Of a DNA stretch of 62,978 nt, positions 1 through 7,507 are shown one piece after another (positions within the stretch are counted from its first letter, which is position 1; each line of letters begins with the position of its first letter). Below the pieces are notes generated by a model. The model searched no databases. It was given only the letters and a program-made list of their open reading frames with translations, and was not told the origin of the DNA. The stretch lies in contig JAEZKA010000030.1 of NCBI GenBank assembly GCA_023436225.1, positions 1 to 62,978 of the forward strand. Direction: 5' to 3'. The stretch comes from Bacillota bacterium. Lineage in GTDB: Bacteria > Bacillota > Clostridia > Lachnospirales > Lachnospiraceae. A program made the translations under genes and the position numbers.

Positions 1-85
1 CTTCTAAGCCAAGCTTCTCTACTCTAATGATATCGCCTTCCGCTACCTTGTACTGTTTTCCACCAGTTGCAATAATTGCGTACAT
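1..85 (-). CDS. rplU: Ribosomal protein bL21, N-terminal part (runs off the window)
   Basis: The reverse strand from the ATG at 85 translates as MYAIIATGGKQYKVAEGD and continues with a VEKL-type stretch, the diagnostic N-terminus of ribosomal protein bL21, a 23S-binding protein of the large subunit. Only 28 codons are present; the rest lies beyond position 1. A GGAGG ribosome site lies 6-9 bases upstream. The gene has its own promoter and a roughly 100-nt leader, so it does not depend on the rng operon read toward it from about 10-14 kb. Confidence 0.93.
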   Translation of the reverse strand, partial: MYAIIATGGKQYKVAEGDIIRVEKLGLE

Positions 86-194
86 ATTGGCACCTCCTAT
101 TATCATTACTCGCCAACTACGGTGTCCTTCCTCATAAGTTGTTAAAAACTTTTTTGGAATAGAGCTTATACCTCGTTGTGCGGCACACTAAGTT
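86..194 (-). promoter_or_regulatory. rplU 5' leader, possible L21 leader RNA
   Basis: About 100 nt of transcribed leader lie between the rplU promoter and start codon. Autogenous leaders upstream of L21 genes are known in Firmicutes (the Rfam L21_leader family). I see short potential pairings but did not verify the consensus, so the assignment rests mainly on position. Confidence 0.4.
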
Positions 195-223
195 ATAGTA
201 GCATAAATGAATTTATTTGTCAA
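195..223 (-). promoter_or_regulatory. rplU promoter
   Basis: On the minus strand a perfect -35 TTGACA (218-223) is followed after 17 bp by TACTAT (195-200). It sits about 110 bp upstream of the rplU start codon. Confidence 0.8.
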
Positions 224-585
224 ATATTATTTAAACAACTTATATAGTGATGAAATCGGATGGAGACATCAACTCCAGTATCTTTATGCACTTTCAAACG
301 GATATCAATGAAATCATTCTTCGCCAAATACATCATGGTCGGCATTATGATATGGCCAAGGAAAAATGACAAATACATTGATTTTAAGTAATCATGTAAT
401 GTATAATATTACCATAAATTTAGTTTGCAATTGTTGACAATTATGAAATTGGATTATTTATTAGAATTTTAAGTGAATAGTAAATGCTTGGTAAATAATC
501 AGATTGCACATGCGGTAACATCAATACTGGTAGATTTCCATTGGCATTAGGTATAAATTTATTCTTATATAAAGGAGAGTTGACT
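224..585. other. Intergenic, no convincing gene
   Basis: AT-rich stretch between the rplU promoter and a small membrane-protein gene. It holds a 39-codon open frame (250-369) without a ribosome site and a palindromic AATTGT-TG-ACAATT motif at 430-443. A near copy of the 19 bp around this motif occurs at 1046-1064, on the far side of the next gene. Nothing else is recognised. Confidence 0.5.
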
Positions 586-981
586 ATGAGGGTAAAAAAA
601 ATAATTTTGATTATTTTCCCTATATTTATTCTTATTTTTGTTTTTGTTAAAATACAGTTTTTCCCTTTTGGTTTTAAAAAAGAGGAGTATTTACCCAATA
701 CCAGTATTTATTACTATAAGGTCGATATAAAAATTAAAGATAAGTATGAGTTTATTAACTATCTTAAAGCAAACATACAACAATTTGAACTAGGCAGTTT
801 TATGAATAATGAAAGCGAAGTTGATTGGGAAGAGGTTTTTCAATCAACATATGTATATTTTATAGGATGGAAAAAAGTATACTCAATACATTATAAATCT
901 CTCGACCCAGGGTGTAATGGATATAAACTGTATATGACATATGATGGATACATAAAAGATTATAGGTCTTGCGGGAAGTAG
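586..981 (+). CDS. Small hypothetical membrane-anchored protein
   Basis: A 131-aa protein of unknown function. The ATG at 586 is chosen because AAAGGAGAG lies 6-14 bases upstream; the longer frame opening at 541 has no ribosome site. Residues 1-4 are basic and residues 5-22 form one very hydrophobic helix, a signal anchor, followed by a lysine- and tyrosine-rich extracytoplasmic domain of about 105 residues. Two cysteines (in the DPGCNG stretch and near the C-terminus) could form a disulfide. It stands alone between genes on the other strand and is lower in GC than its neighbours. I do not recognise the family. Confidence 0.6.
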   Translation: MRVKKIILIIFPIFILIFVFVKIQFFPFGFKKEEYLPNTSIYYYKVDIKIKDKYEFINYLKANIQQFELGSFMNNESEVDWEEVFQSTYVYFIGWKKVYSIHYKSLDPGCNGYKLYMTYDGYIKDYRSCGK

Positions 982-1126
982 AAAAAGCAATTTGGATGAT
1001 CGAATACTCTTATAGTTACTTCGCAATCTATTTATCTAAAACGTCGCAACTGTTGACAATTGTGTAACGGCGGAGGGAAACGAACTCCATCCTTAAAAAC
1101 GTGTATTCTGGAGAAATCGGAACTGA

Positions 1127-1150
1127 TTTGAAAGTATCACTTCAAATCCT
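1127..1150. repeat. Hairpin downstream of the GNAT gene
   Basis: Inverted repeat GATTTGAA / TTCAAATC with 8-bp perfect arms and an 8-nt loop, 24 bp beyond the stop of the GNAT gene. It lacks a clear U-tract, so a terminator role is only possible. Confidence 0.35.
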
Positions 1151-1173
1151 TCCCCAATTATCCGCAGAAAAGA

Positions 1174-1704
1174 CTATAATATATTTAAAAAGTAATCTTT
1201 ACTTAGATAATTTTTCTGACCACTAAAACTCGTATATGAACTATCTCCAAAATATACAAATCCAAGTTTAGTCATAACTTTTTGTGAACCTATGTTATCA
1301 ATAGCATGTCTACAAAAGAACTTCTTCTCCCCTAATGTACTAATAGCAAAATCTAATATTACTTTTCCTGCTTCCGTAGTCAGACCTCGTCCCCAATATT
1401 TTTTCATTATATTATATCCTAGTTCATAGCAATCAAGCTCTTCTTTGTAGTTAATACCGCCCGAACCAAATAATTCTCCCGTCTCCTTAAGTACAAATCC
1501 CCAAGTATAATGTTTTTCGCTATTAATATTCTGCTCCTCAACTTTTAGCCAATCAATCGTATCATTAATGCTTTTATGAATATCCCAAATCATGAACTTT
1601 GCTACTTCTACATCCGATGTCCAATTTTTATATATCTGTTCTGCATCATTAATTGATAGAGGTCGAAGTATTATTCTGTCACTTTCCAATATTGGTGTAT
1701 TCAA
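1174..1704 (-). CDS. GNAT N-acetyltransferase, RimJ/RimL type
   Basis: A 176-aa acetyltransferase of the Acetyltransf_3 group, which transfers acetyl from acetyl-CoA to an amine. It opens with the typical LESDRIILRPLSINDAEQIY segment. The acetyl-CoA binding region is around KKYWGRGLTTEAGK (residues about 102-115), and the C-terminal part has the IDNIGSQKVMTKLGF signature of RimJ/RimL-like enzymes. The substrate cannot be told; members modify ribosomal proteins, antibiotics or small amines. It starts 18 bp after the NimA-like gene with a GGAGG site, so the two are probably co-transcribed from the promoter at 2255-2283. Confidence 0.88.
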   Translation of the reverse strand: MNTPILESDRIILRPLSINDAEQIYKNWTSDVEVAKFMIWDIHKSINDTIDWLKVEEQNINSEKHYTWGFVLKETGELFGSGGINYKEELDCYELGYNIMKKYWGRGLTTEAGKVILDFAISTLGEKKFFCRHAIDNIGSQKVMTKLGFVYFGDSSYTSFSGQKNYLSKDYFLNIL

Positions 1705-1722
1705 TTCAACTTACCTCCATTT

Positions 1723-2208
1723 TTAAATATTATTAATCGCATTTACCTTCAATCTCTTACCGGTTATCTCATTCACCGCCAGCTCCATTACATCCGTCAC
1801 CTTGAGAACCTGCTCCGGGAATTTGCATTCATTTTCTCCATGATACTGGCCCATCAGGACAGTCAGACCAAAGACCTTTTCCTCGTCTTCTACAACTCGT
1901 ATTGTGCCGTTTCCGCAAACACTCTCATATTCCATGGTACAGGCTCCGTTATCCCGCATCACTAGCTTATGGTTACAGTCCATCTCAAAGCCCACCCTCG
2001 GATTCTTACGAAGCAGATCCAGCTTAGTACCTTCCTTAGCAGCATGAAAGTAAAGTTTAAAACTTACACCGTCGAAGGTTACTCCAAAATTCAATGGAAC
2101 AATATAGGGATATTCCTCCCCAAAGAATGCAATTCGGCACACATCACAATTTTTGATGACTCCTAATATCTCATTTATATCTGTAATCTCTCTGTCCTGT
2201 CTTCTCAT
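1723..2208 (-). CDS. NimA-like pyridoxamine 5'-phosphate oxidase-family flavoprotein
   Basis: A 161-aa split-barrel flavoprotein of the Pyridox_ox_2 group. It starts MRRQDREI, typical of the 5-nitroimidazole-resistance (Nim) family, with the PYIVPLNFGVTFDG strand pair at about residues 34-48 and the YFHAAKEGTKLDLLRKNPRVGFEMD region that shapes the FMN/substrate site. Nim proteins are thought to reduce nitro groups, but many chromosomal relatives have no known role and resistance should not be assumed. It is first in an operon with the GNAT gene and has a consensus promoter overlapped by an inverted repeat, suggesting tight control. Confidence 0.85.
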   Translation of the reverse strand: MRRQDREITDINEILGVIKNCDVCRIAFFGEEYPYIVPLNFGVTFDGVSFKLYFHAAKEGTKLDLLRKNPRVGFEMDCNHKLVMRDNGACTMEYESVCGNGTIRVVEDEEKVFGLTVLMGQYHGENECKFPEQVLKVTDVMELAVNEITGKRLKVNAINNI

Positions 2209-2240
2209 AGCTAATAAATCCTTTCCTCTCTCGTTTCATC

Positions 2241-2269
2241 ATCATACAATTATGATTATAGAGTATGAT
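2241..2269. promoter_or_regulatory. Candidate operator at the NimA-like promoter
   Basis: Inverted repeat ATCATAC (2241-2247) and GTATGAT (2263-2269) with a 15-bp gap, overlapping the -10 box. Just upstream of the -35 lies a direct repeat of TGATTATGTCAA (2296-2307 and 2311-2322). No regulator gene is adjacent. Confidence 0.5.
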
Positions 2270-2283
2270 CATTTTACTGTCAA
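2255..2283 (-). promoter_or_regulatory. Promoter of the NimA-like/GNAT operon
   Basis: Minus-strand TTGACA (2278-2283), 17 bp, TATAAT (2255-2260): a perfect consensus promoter about 45 bp upstream of the NimA-like start codon. Confidence 0.85.
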
Positions 2284-2383
2284 ATACAGGCATTTTGATT
2301 ATGTCAAACGTGATTATGTCAATTTACATCACCGGAATGCACGCGAGCATTCGAAAAGAACGGTTGACACCTTAAGAGATTTG

Positions 2384-4000
2384 TTAATATATCCGCTTCT
2401 TTACCGTAACAACTTGATCATAAAGTGCTCTTGTGTCTTGAAAAATAACATGACTCACATTAATTACTGTAATATCCTTTAAGCCTAATATGGTTTTCTC
2501 AATTTCCCTAGCCCGTTCCATATCCAATGATGCAAAGGCTTCATCCATCAACAGGATGCTCGCTTTATTTAAAAGAGCTCTGGCTATTACAATCCTGCTT
2601 CGTTCTCCTCCTGAAATATTTTTCCCACTGTCATAGATCATGGAATTTAGGCCTTCCGGTAAATTCCTAACGAAATCAGTCAGTCCGGAGGCTTCTAACG
2701 CAGCTTCCAGCTCCTCGTCCGGATACTCCTTATATAGGGTGATATTATTTTTTACTGTGTCCTCAAAGAGAAATACCTGCTGCTCAACATTGGCAATCAA
2801 TCGATAGTAAGTATCTCTCTTCACATCCTTTAAATCACATCCGTCAATTAGGATCCTACCGGATGTCGGCTGATAATATTTACGCAGAAGTCGGAGCAAA
2901 GTGGATTTACCGCCTCCGCTGGGTCCGACAATAAGATATTTTCCATTCTTCTTAAAATTAAGGTTAACATCCTCTAGGATTAACTGATCCTCTTTCTCAT
3001 AGGAGAACTCCACATTTTCCAGCTTAATTTCCTGTTGAAATTCCTTCAGAGCGAACTGTTCTTCGTATGTATCAGAGTTTTCCAACGTTTTCTCAAGCTT
3101 ACGAATTAAATCACCGGTGGTAAACAGCTTAGGTAAATTCTCGCTTATATGGAACAAGGGCCACATCATCCTTTGAATCCCCTGAACCACCAGTAGCAAG
3201 CTTCCTGGTGTAACCTTACCAAGAACCGCGAGATAGCCTATCCCACCAATCACTCCATACAACGAGCCATTGGTAAAAAAGTGCTGTATACTGATTACAT
3301 AAGTAAACAGCTTTTCTATATGAAATCCCTTTTGTTGAATCTCTTCACTCTTAGTGTAATAATCCTGAGTAACCCGGTCCTGAAGATTATAATTCTTAAC
3401 AATATGAAAGGCTGATAAAATCTCCTTAATATGTGACGTATATCCATCGAACATATCGCTACGCTCTTTATATGCTCTCTTGGTTTTAGAAGAAGTAACC
3501 ATCGATATGATCAGATTAATCATTACAATCCCCACCGCCAGTAAAAGCATCCTCAGATCAATTGTCGAAAGGATCCAGAATCCAGTTAGAAATTGGATGG
3601 TTCCACTGCCCACGGAATATACTCCGGTGATCAGATTATTCTCAAGGGTATCAAAATCATTTGTCATTGCAGACAGATATGCCGCATTATTTTCTTTTTG
3701 GAATTCTGCGATATTTTTGCCGAATACTCTATGTATATAATAGTTCTTCATACTGACACTGGCTCTTCTTTTATAATAATTACCTGTCATTGCCGTAAGA
3801 ATACCAGCAGGAACCATCCCTGTCGCCAGAAGAAGCAGCTCCGGCACCTTCTCCTTCATTAGCAAAAGCTCGTGGCTTAGGGCATAATCTAACAGCTTCA
3901 TCATCTTAATTGTGACAAGGCCATCCAGAATGGCAGACGCGGCTGCAGTAGCTAAGGCAAGAACCAGATAAGGTAATATGGTATAATACTTTTTTAGCAT
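2384..4000 (-). CDS. ABC exporter half-transporter (permease plus ATPase), second gene of pair
   Basis: A 538-aa fused transporter: a six-helix ABC_membrane domain (about 1-300) followed by an ATPase. Walker A GPSGGGKST is at about 359-367, signature ISGGE at 462-466, Walker B ILLMDE at 482-487 with an intact ASLD D-loop, and the switch histidine is in INVSH. The start overlaps the stop of the preceding transporter gene by 7 bp and has a GAGGTGATC site, so translation is coupled. The pair probably forms a heterodimeric exporter of a drug, lipid or peptide. No peptidase domain or substrate gene is present, so the cargo is unknown. Confidence 0.9.
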   Translation of the reverse strand: MLKKYYTILPYLVLALATAAASAILDGLVTIKMMKLLDYALSHELLLMKEKVPELLLLATGMVPAGILTAMTGNYYKRRASVSMKNYYIHRVFGKNIAEFQKENNAAYLSAMTNDFDTLENNLITGVYSVGSGTIQFLTGFWILSTIDLRMLLLAVGIVMINLIISMVTSSKTKRAYKERSDMFDGYTSHIKEILSAFHIVKNYNLQDRVTQDYYTKSEEIQQKGFHIEKLFTYVISIQHFFTNGSLYGVIGGIGYLAVLGKVTPGSLLLVVQGIQRMMWPLFHISENLPKLFTTGDLIRKLEKTLENSDTYEEQFALKEFQQEIKLENVEFSYEKEDQLILEDVNLNFKKNGKYLIVGPSGGGKSTLLRLLRKYYQPTSGRILIDGCDLKDVKRDTYYRLIANVEQQVFLFEDTVKNNITLYKEYPDEELEAALEASGLTDFVRNLPEGLNSMIYDSGKNISGGERSRIVIARALLNKASILLMDEAFASLDMERAREIEKTILGLKDITVINVSHVIFQDTRALYDQVVTVKKRIY

Positions 4001-5643
4001 GTGATCACCTCATCAAAAAATTCCTTCGCCGTATAGCGATTAACGGTTCCATTTTTTATCTCCAGGACATAATCATAATGCTCCGTTACCCCTTCATAGA
4101 ACCTATGACTAATGGCAATAACCGTATTGTCGAGGGCCAGAAACACCTTTTCAATCTCTCTGCCCAGCTCTTCATTCAAGCTCGAGGTCCCTTCATCTAC
4201 AAAAAGTATTTCTGCATTTTTTGCTATGGCTCTGGCAATGGATATTCTTTGCCGCTGTCCCCCTGACAAATTCTTGCCATTTTCCGTTAATCTCTCCTCC
4301 AACCCGTTCTTCTTCTCTAACACCATGGATGTCAGGCCGCTTACCTTTGCCGCATAGTCGATCTGCCCTGCCGGAAGCTCCTTATATAAGGTGATGTTGT
4401 TTCTTATGGTATCCTCAAACAGAAAAACATCCTGATAGATAAAGGCCACCTTATCATAGAAGGATTTCTCAGAAATCTCTCGATAATCCACCCCGTCAAC
4501 ACGAATGCTTCCTTCAAAATCATCATGAACCTTCGCCAGTAGATTCATTAGTGTTGTCTTACCGGCACCACTGCCCCCTTTAATTAGGTATTTCTTCCCC
4601 TTCTCGATTACAAAGGAGGCATTTCGTATAATCTCTTTTTGATCAAAGGAAAAATCCACGTTCGAAAATTCAATCTGCTGCTGAAAGAAGAATTCCTTCT
4701 CCCCCTTACCGGTAGAGGTAGTGTTTTCCTCCGGTTTAGCAATCTTATGATAAATACTAATGGAGGCCTTCATCTGATTCCACATAGGAAAGGCATCAAT
4801 CATGAAATCACTGACCGAACTGCACAGCTGAAATAACAATGCAGCCTCCCCCAGGCTGATCTCTCCTTGGATCTGAAAGCCCAGATAGATCATTACGAAA
4901 ACCGATGCCACAAACCCAAGAATTCGAATTACACTCCTTTGCAGTTCCGAAAATACATTGGCCTGATACTTTTTCTTCTCCAGTCTCCAGATCGTCGTCA
5001 TACTTTTCTTAAGGAATTTATCCTCAATATTATTCAGCTTAAGAATTTCAAGACCATGAAAGGTATTGGACATATCCGTGGTAAACCGTTCATTCGTACT
5101 GGAAATCTCTTGCTCCAGTACAACCGCCTTTTTTCTGAAAAAGCTTGCCAGTATGTACAATAATACAGAGAATATTAACATTCCCAGGGCAAGCCTATAA
5201 TCCATAATAAACAGAAGGAGCAGAGAAATCGAGATCATCCCGATATCAATCATAAAGTTCAACAATCCAAAGAAAAACTTCTTCTCGAAGATATTAACAT
5301 CATTAATCAGATTGGATATGTAAACCTCCTTGGATTTCTTCGAATATTGCTGAAAGGGCAGTTGAATGATCTTATCAAAGGCCTGCTTCCTTACATCCAG
5401 GATGGTATCTCTCATATAGCGGATACGAAGCATTCTTGAGATTAAAAAATTGAGTGGAGAGTATAAAATATAAACAGCCGTGAACAACAAGGCCATTCGG
5501 TAATATTTTAGATCTGCCTTTTCAATAGCTTCCAAAATGAATGCAAATAAAGCCATTTGTGCAAAATGCTCAAGCACAAACATTAAGGTTGCAATCAGGT
5601 ATTGAATAAATTTGGCCTTTCGTCTGAATAATAGTTCCTTCAT
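3994..5643 (-). CDS. ABC exporter half-transporter (permease plus ATPase), first gene of pair
   Basis: A 549-aa half-transporter. Membrane helices occupy about residues 10-290. The ATPase has Walker A GGSGAGKTT (about 356-364), signature LSGGQ (459-463), Walker B ILFVDE (479-484) and a switch histidine in AISH. The D-loop reads SSLN where SALD/SSLD is usual; in its partner it is ASLD. The catalytic glutamate is present in both subunits, so this is not a classic degenerate-site heterodimer, but the Asn may make the sites unequal. AAGGAG precedes the ATG. It has its own promoter at 5698-5726 and is coupled to the next gene. Confidence 0.9.
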   Translation of the reverse strand: MKELLFRRKAKFIQYLIATLMFVLEHFAQMALFAFILEAIEKADLKYYRMALLFTAVYILYSPLNFLISRMLRIRYMRDTILDVRKQAFDKIIQLPFQQYSKKSKEVYISNLINDVNIFEKKFFFGLLNFMIDIGMISISLLLLFIMDYRLALGMLIFSVLLYILASFFRKKAVVLEQEISSTNERFTTDMSNTFHGLEILKLNNIEDKFLKKSMTTIWRLEKKKYQANVFSELQRSVIRILGFVASVFVMIYLGFQIQGEISLGEAALLFQLCSSVSDFMIDAFPMWNQMKASISIYHKIAKPEENTTSTGKGEKEFFFQQQIEFSNVDFSFDQKEIIRNASFVIEKGKKYLIKGGSGAGKTTLMNLLAKVHDDFEGSIRVDGVDYREISEKSFYDKVAFIYQDVFLFEDTIRNNITLYKELPAGQIDYAAKVSGLTSMVLEKKNGLEERLTENGKNLSGGQRQRISIARAIAKNAEILFVDEGTSSLNEELGREIEKVFLALDNTVIAISHRFYEGVTEHYDYVLEIKNGTVNRYTAKEFFDEVITC

Positions 5644-5684
5644 CGGGACTCCTTCTTCTAAGCTTAATAAACCAGAACAAATGT

Positions 5685-5699
5685 ATGGTTTTTAACCAT
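5685..5699. promoter_or_regulatory. Candidate operator at the exporter start site
   Basis: ATGGTT-TTT-AACCAT, 6-bp perfect arms, lies immediately downstream of the -10 box of the exporter promoter, where a bound repressor would block initiation. Confidence 0.45.
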
Positions 5700-5726
5700 T
5701 ATATCCCAAGCCCATCGTAAAAGCAA
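5698..5726 (-). promoter_or_regulatory. Promoter of the ABC exporter pair
   Basis: Minus-strand TTGCTT (5721-5726), 17 bp, TATAAT (5698-5703). Confidence 0.75.
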
Positions 5727-5819
5727 CCTTTTTATGGTATCTATGATAAGTTCTATTTCACTCAAAAAAATAGGCAAGGCTGGATAATAACACATATTTT
5801 AACAAATTTCATTAAACAA

Positions 5820-5848
5820 TTGACACATATTATCATATTGATTATAAT
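5820..5848 (+). promoter_or_regulatory. Strong promoter of the vep-type ABC operon
   Basis: TTGACA (5820-5825), 17 bp, TATAAT (5843-5848), a perfect consensus. It lies about 540 bp upstream of the first gene, so a long leader is transcribed. Confidence 0.85.
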
Positions 5849-5854
5849 AAAAGC

Positions 5855-6386
5855 ATCTTGTATAGAAGGGGTGGTTGTTTGTTAAGTGTATCTGTAATTT
5901 AGGTTACAACTCAATAGTTGTGGCAATATAGCAGCTTCTGTTTTGCTTTCTTATTCTCAGCACAGCAGTAAAAAGCGGAAATGTCCGCTTATATTTTGTT
6001 GCTATTTTAATGCTTACCTTACAGATTGCTTCAAATACCCTTGAATTCTATGCGTTTTTGAATCATGGCAATTTTTGTCATGATTTTTTTGTATAGAAAT
6101 GTATGAAGTGTCGGTTTTCAGACACTTTATTCTATGGAACTTTTCATAATAATTCTTGATATCGATGGAATGATGGGAAGGTAGCTTCTCCTCTTATCCT
6201 TTCGACTATCCTGCTTAATGTTATATTATGATATTGTTTTTATGGCCCGCTGGGAGCAATCGAAAAGCTGTGTATCACAGGTAAGGTAGGTTGTATTTCA
6301 ACGGGTCTTTTTATGCTAACTGGTTAAACCTCCATGGGAGGTTACCGGATTAGATCATTATTAAGTACTGGAAAGGGATAATTAAA
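5855..6386 (+). promoter_or_regulatory. Long structured leader with terminator-like hairpins (putative attenuator)
   Basis: About 530 nt of leader. After a GAAGGGG site come short TTG-initiated frames, 7 codons (5879-5902) or 18 codons (5875-5931). A stem AAGCGG/CCGCTT with outer pairing (AGCA/TGCT) lies near 5965-6005. An intrinsic terminator is at 6061-6090, an AAGTGTC/GACACTT hairpin at 6106-6127, a second terminator-like stem followed by TTTTT near 6243-6313, and an AACCTCC/GGAGGTT hairpin just before the coding region. A strong promoter followed by terminators suggests conditional read-through, as in leader-peptide or ligand attenuators of antibiotic-transport genes. No known riboswitch consensus was recognised. 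Confidence 0.55.
6061..6090 (+). terminator. Intrinsic terminator inside the leader
   Basis: AATCATGGCAA and TTGTCATGATT pair over 11 bp (one G-U), and the stem runs into seven T residues. It stands about 300 bp before the first structural gene and about 210 bp after the start site. Confidence 0.7.
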
Positions 6387-7373
6387 ATGAATATGATTGA
6401 AACAAAAAGTCTTACAAAGACATATCAGCGTTTTACCAAGGAGCCGGGACTTAAGGGCAGTATCAAATCCTTATTCAAGCGTGAATTTGTAACGAAAGCT
6501 GCGGTATCCGACTTTGACCTTACCGTCAGTGAGGGTGAGTTTATCGGTCTGATCGGACCAAATGGAGCTGGCAAGACGACACTGGTTAAGATGTTAACCG
6601 GTATTATCGCCCCAACCTCTGGTGAGATATCCGTCGTCGGCTATTATCCGAATAAACTGGAGAATTCCTTTAAGCAGCACTATGCCGTTGTCATGGGTCA
6701 GAAAAGTCAGCTGTTCTTTGATCTCTCCGCTGCGGATACCTTCCTCTTGTTCAAGGAGCTATACCATATTCCGGAAAAGGAATATCAGGAGAATCTGGAC
6801 TACTTCATCGAATTGTTTGGTGTCGCTGACCTATTAAATGTGCAGGTTCGTACTCTGTCTCTCGGTGAACGGATGAAGCTAGAACTAATCGTAGCTCTCC
6901 TGCATAACCCAAAGATATTATTCTTAGATGAGCCGACGATTGGTTTGGATGCTGTCGCTCAGAAACAGATTCGTCGTTTCTTAAAGGAAGTAAACGAGAA
7001 AAAAGGTACCACCATCATCCTCACTTCTCATTATATGGAAGACATAAAATCCTTATGTAAACGTTGTATCGTAATAAACGGTGGCATGAAGCTCTACGAC
7101 GGTGACACGGACCATTTATTTGCAAAATATCAGACGCACAAGAAAATTACGATATCCTTGGAACAGGAGGAAACCTGCTTTATCAGCCAGGAGCATATCC
7201 TTTTGGAAGCTGCACCCTATAAATTATCCCTGTTGGTGAAGAAGGAGCAATCCCAGGAATTATTAAAGGATGTCCTCAGCACTTACGACTTAAATGACAT
7301 CTCCATAGAGGAAGAAGATATTGGAAATGTAGTGGAACGCATCTATAGTGATAAAAGCGGGGTGATACGATGA
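6387..7373 (+). CDS. ABC-2 transporter ATPase, viologen-exporter (Vep) type
   Basis: A 328-aa cytoplasmic ATPase powering the two permeases encoded downstream. Walker A GPNGAGKTT is at about residues 57-65, a degenerate signature LSLGER near 157, Walker B ILFLDEP near 174, and the switch histidine in LTSHYMED. The LSLGER variant and the extra C-terminal domain (about 235-328) are typical of ATPases paired with ABC2_membrane_6 permeases. The stop codon TGA overlaps the ATG of a 45-aa ORF (ATGA). Substrate unknown; characterised relatives export cationic compounds. Confidence 0.88.
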   Translation: MNMIETKSLTKTYQRFTKEPGLKGSIKSLFKREFVTKAAVSDFDLTVSEGEFIGLIGPNGAGKTTLVKMLTGIIAPTSGEISVVGYYPNKLENSFKQHYAVVMGQKSQLFFDLSAADTFLLFKELYHIPEKEYQENLDYFIELFGVADLLNVQVRTLSLGERMKLELIVALLHNPKILFLDEPTIGLDAVAQKQIRRFLKEVNEKKGTTIILTSHYMEDIKSLCKRCIVINGGMKLYDGDTDHLFAKYQTHKKITISLEQEETCFISQEHILLEAAPYKLSLLVKKEQSQELLKDVLSTYDLNDISIEEEDIGNVVERIYSDKSGVIR

Positions 7374-7507
7374 AGAATAAAGCATCCTTACAGTGGGAAT
7401 ATCAGTCGTCACTATGGAATAACTGTAATGTTTGCTTATTGGAGCAGACTCCAAGTTATTCCGATAAATTAAGTTGTATTGAAGATACAATAGGGAGGGT
7501 ATTATGA
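7370..7507 (+). CDS. 45-aa small ORF coupled to both neighbours
   Basis: An ATG at 7370 overlaps the stop of the ATPase gene (ATGA). The frame runs 45 codons to a TGA that overlaps the ATG of the permease at 7504 (again ATGA). A GCGGGGTGAT ribosome site precedes it. The peptide starts MKNKASLQWEYQSSLWNN, contains three cysteines, is not very hydrophobic and has no signal sequence. The double 4-bp overlap is the arrangement expected of a translated, coupled gene. I recognise no family; it could also be a chance frame in a 130-bp spacer. Confidence 0.55.
   Translation: MKNKASLQWEYQSSLWNNCNVCLLEQTPSYSDKLSCIEDTIGRVL

Noticed and set aside
250..369. 39-codon ORF (MKSDGDINSS...)
   Set aside because: No ribosome site, no recognisable family; could be a gene remnant but cannot be supported.
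2384..5643. Bacteriocin or lantibiotic export locus
   Set aside because: No peptidase C39 domain, precursor, modification enzyme or immunity gene accompanies the ABC pair.
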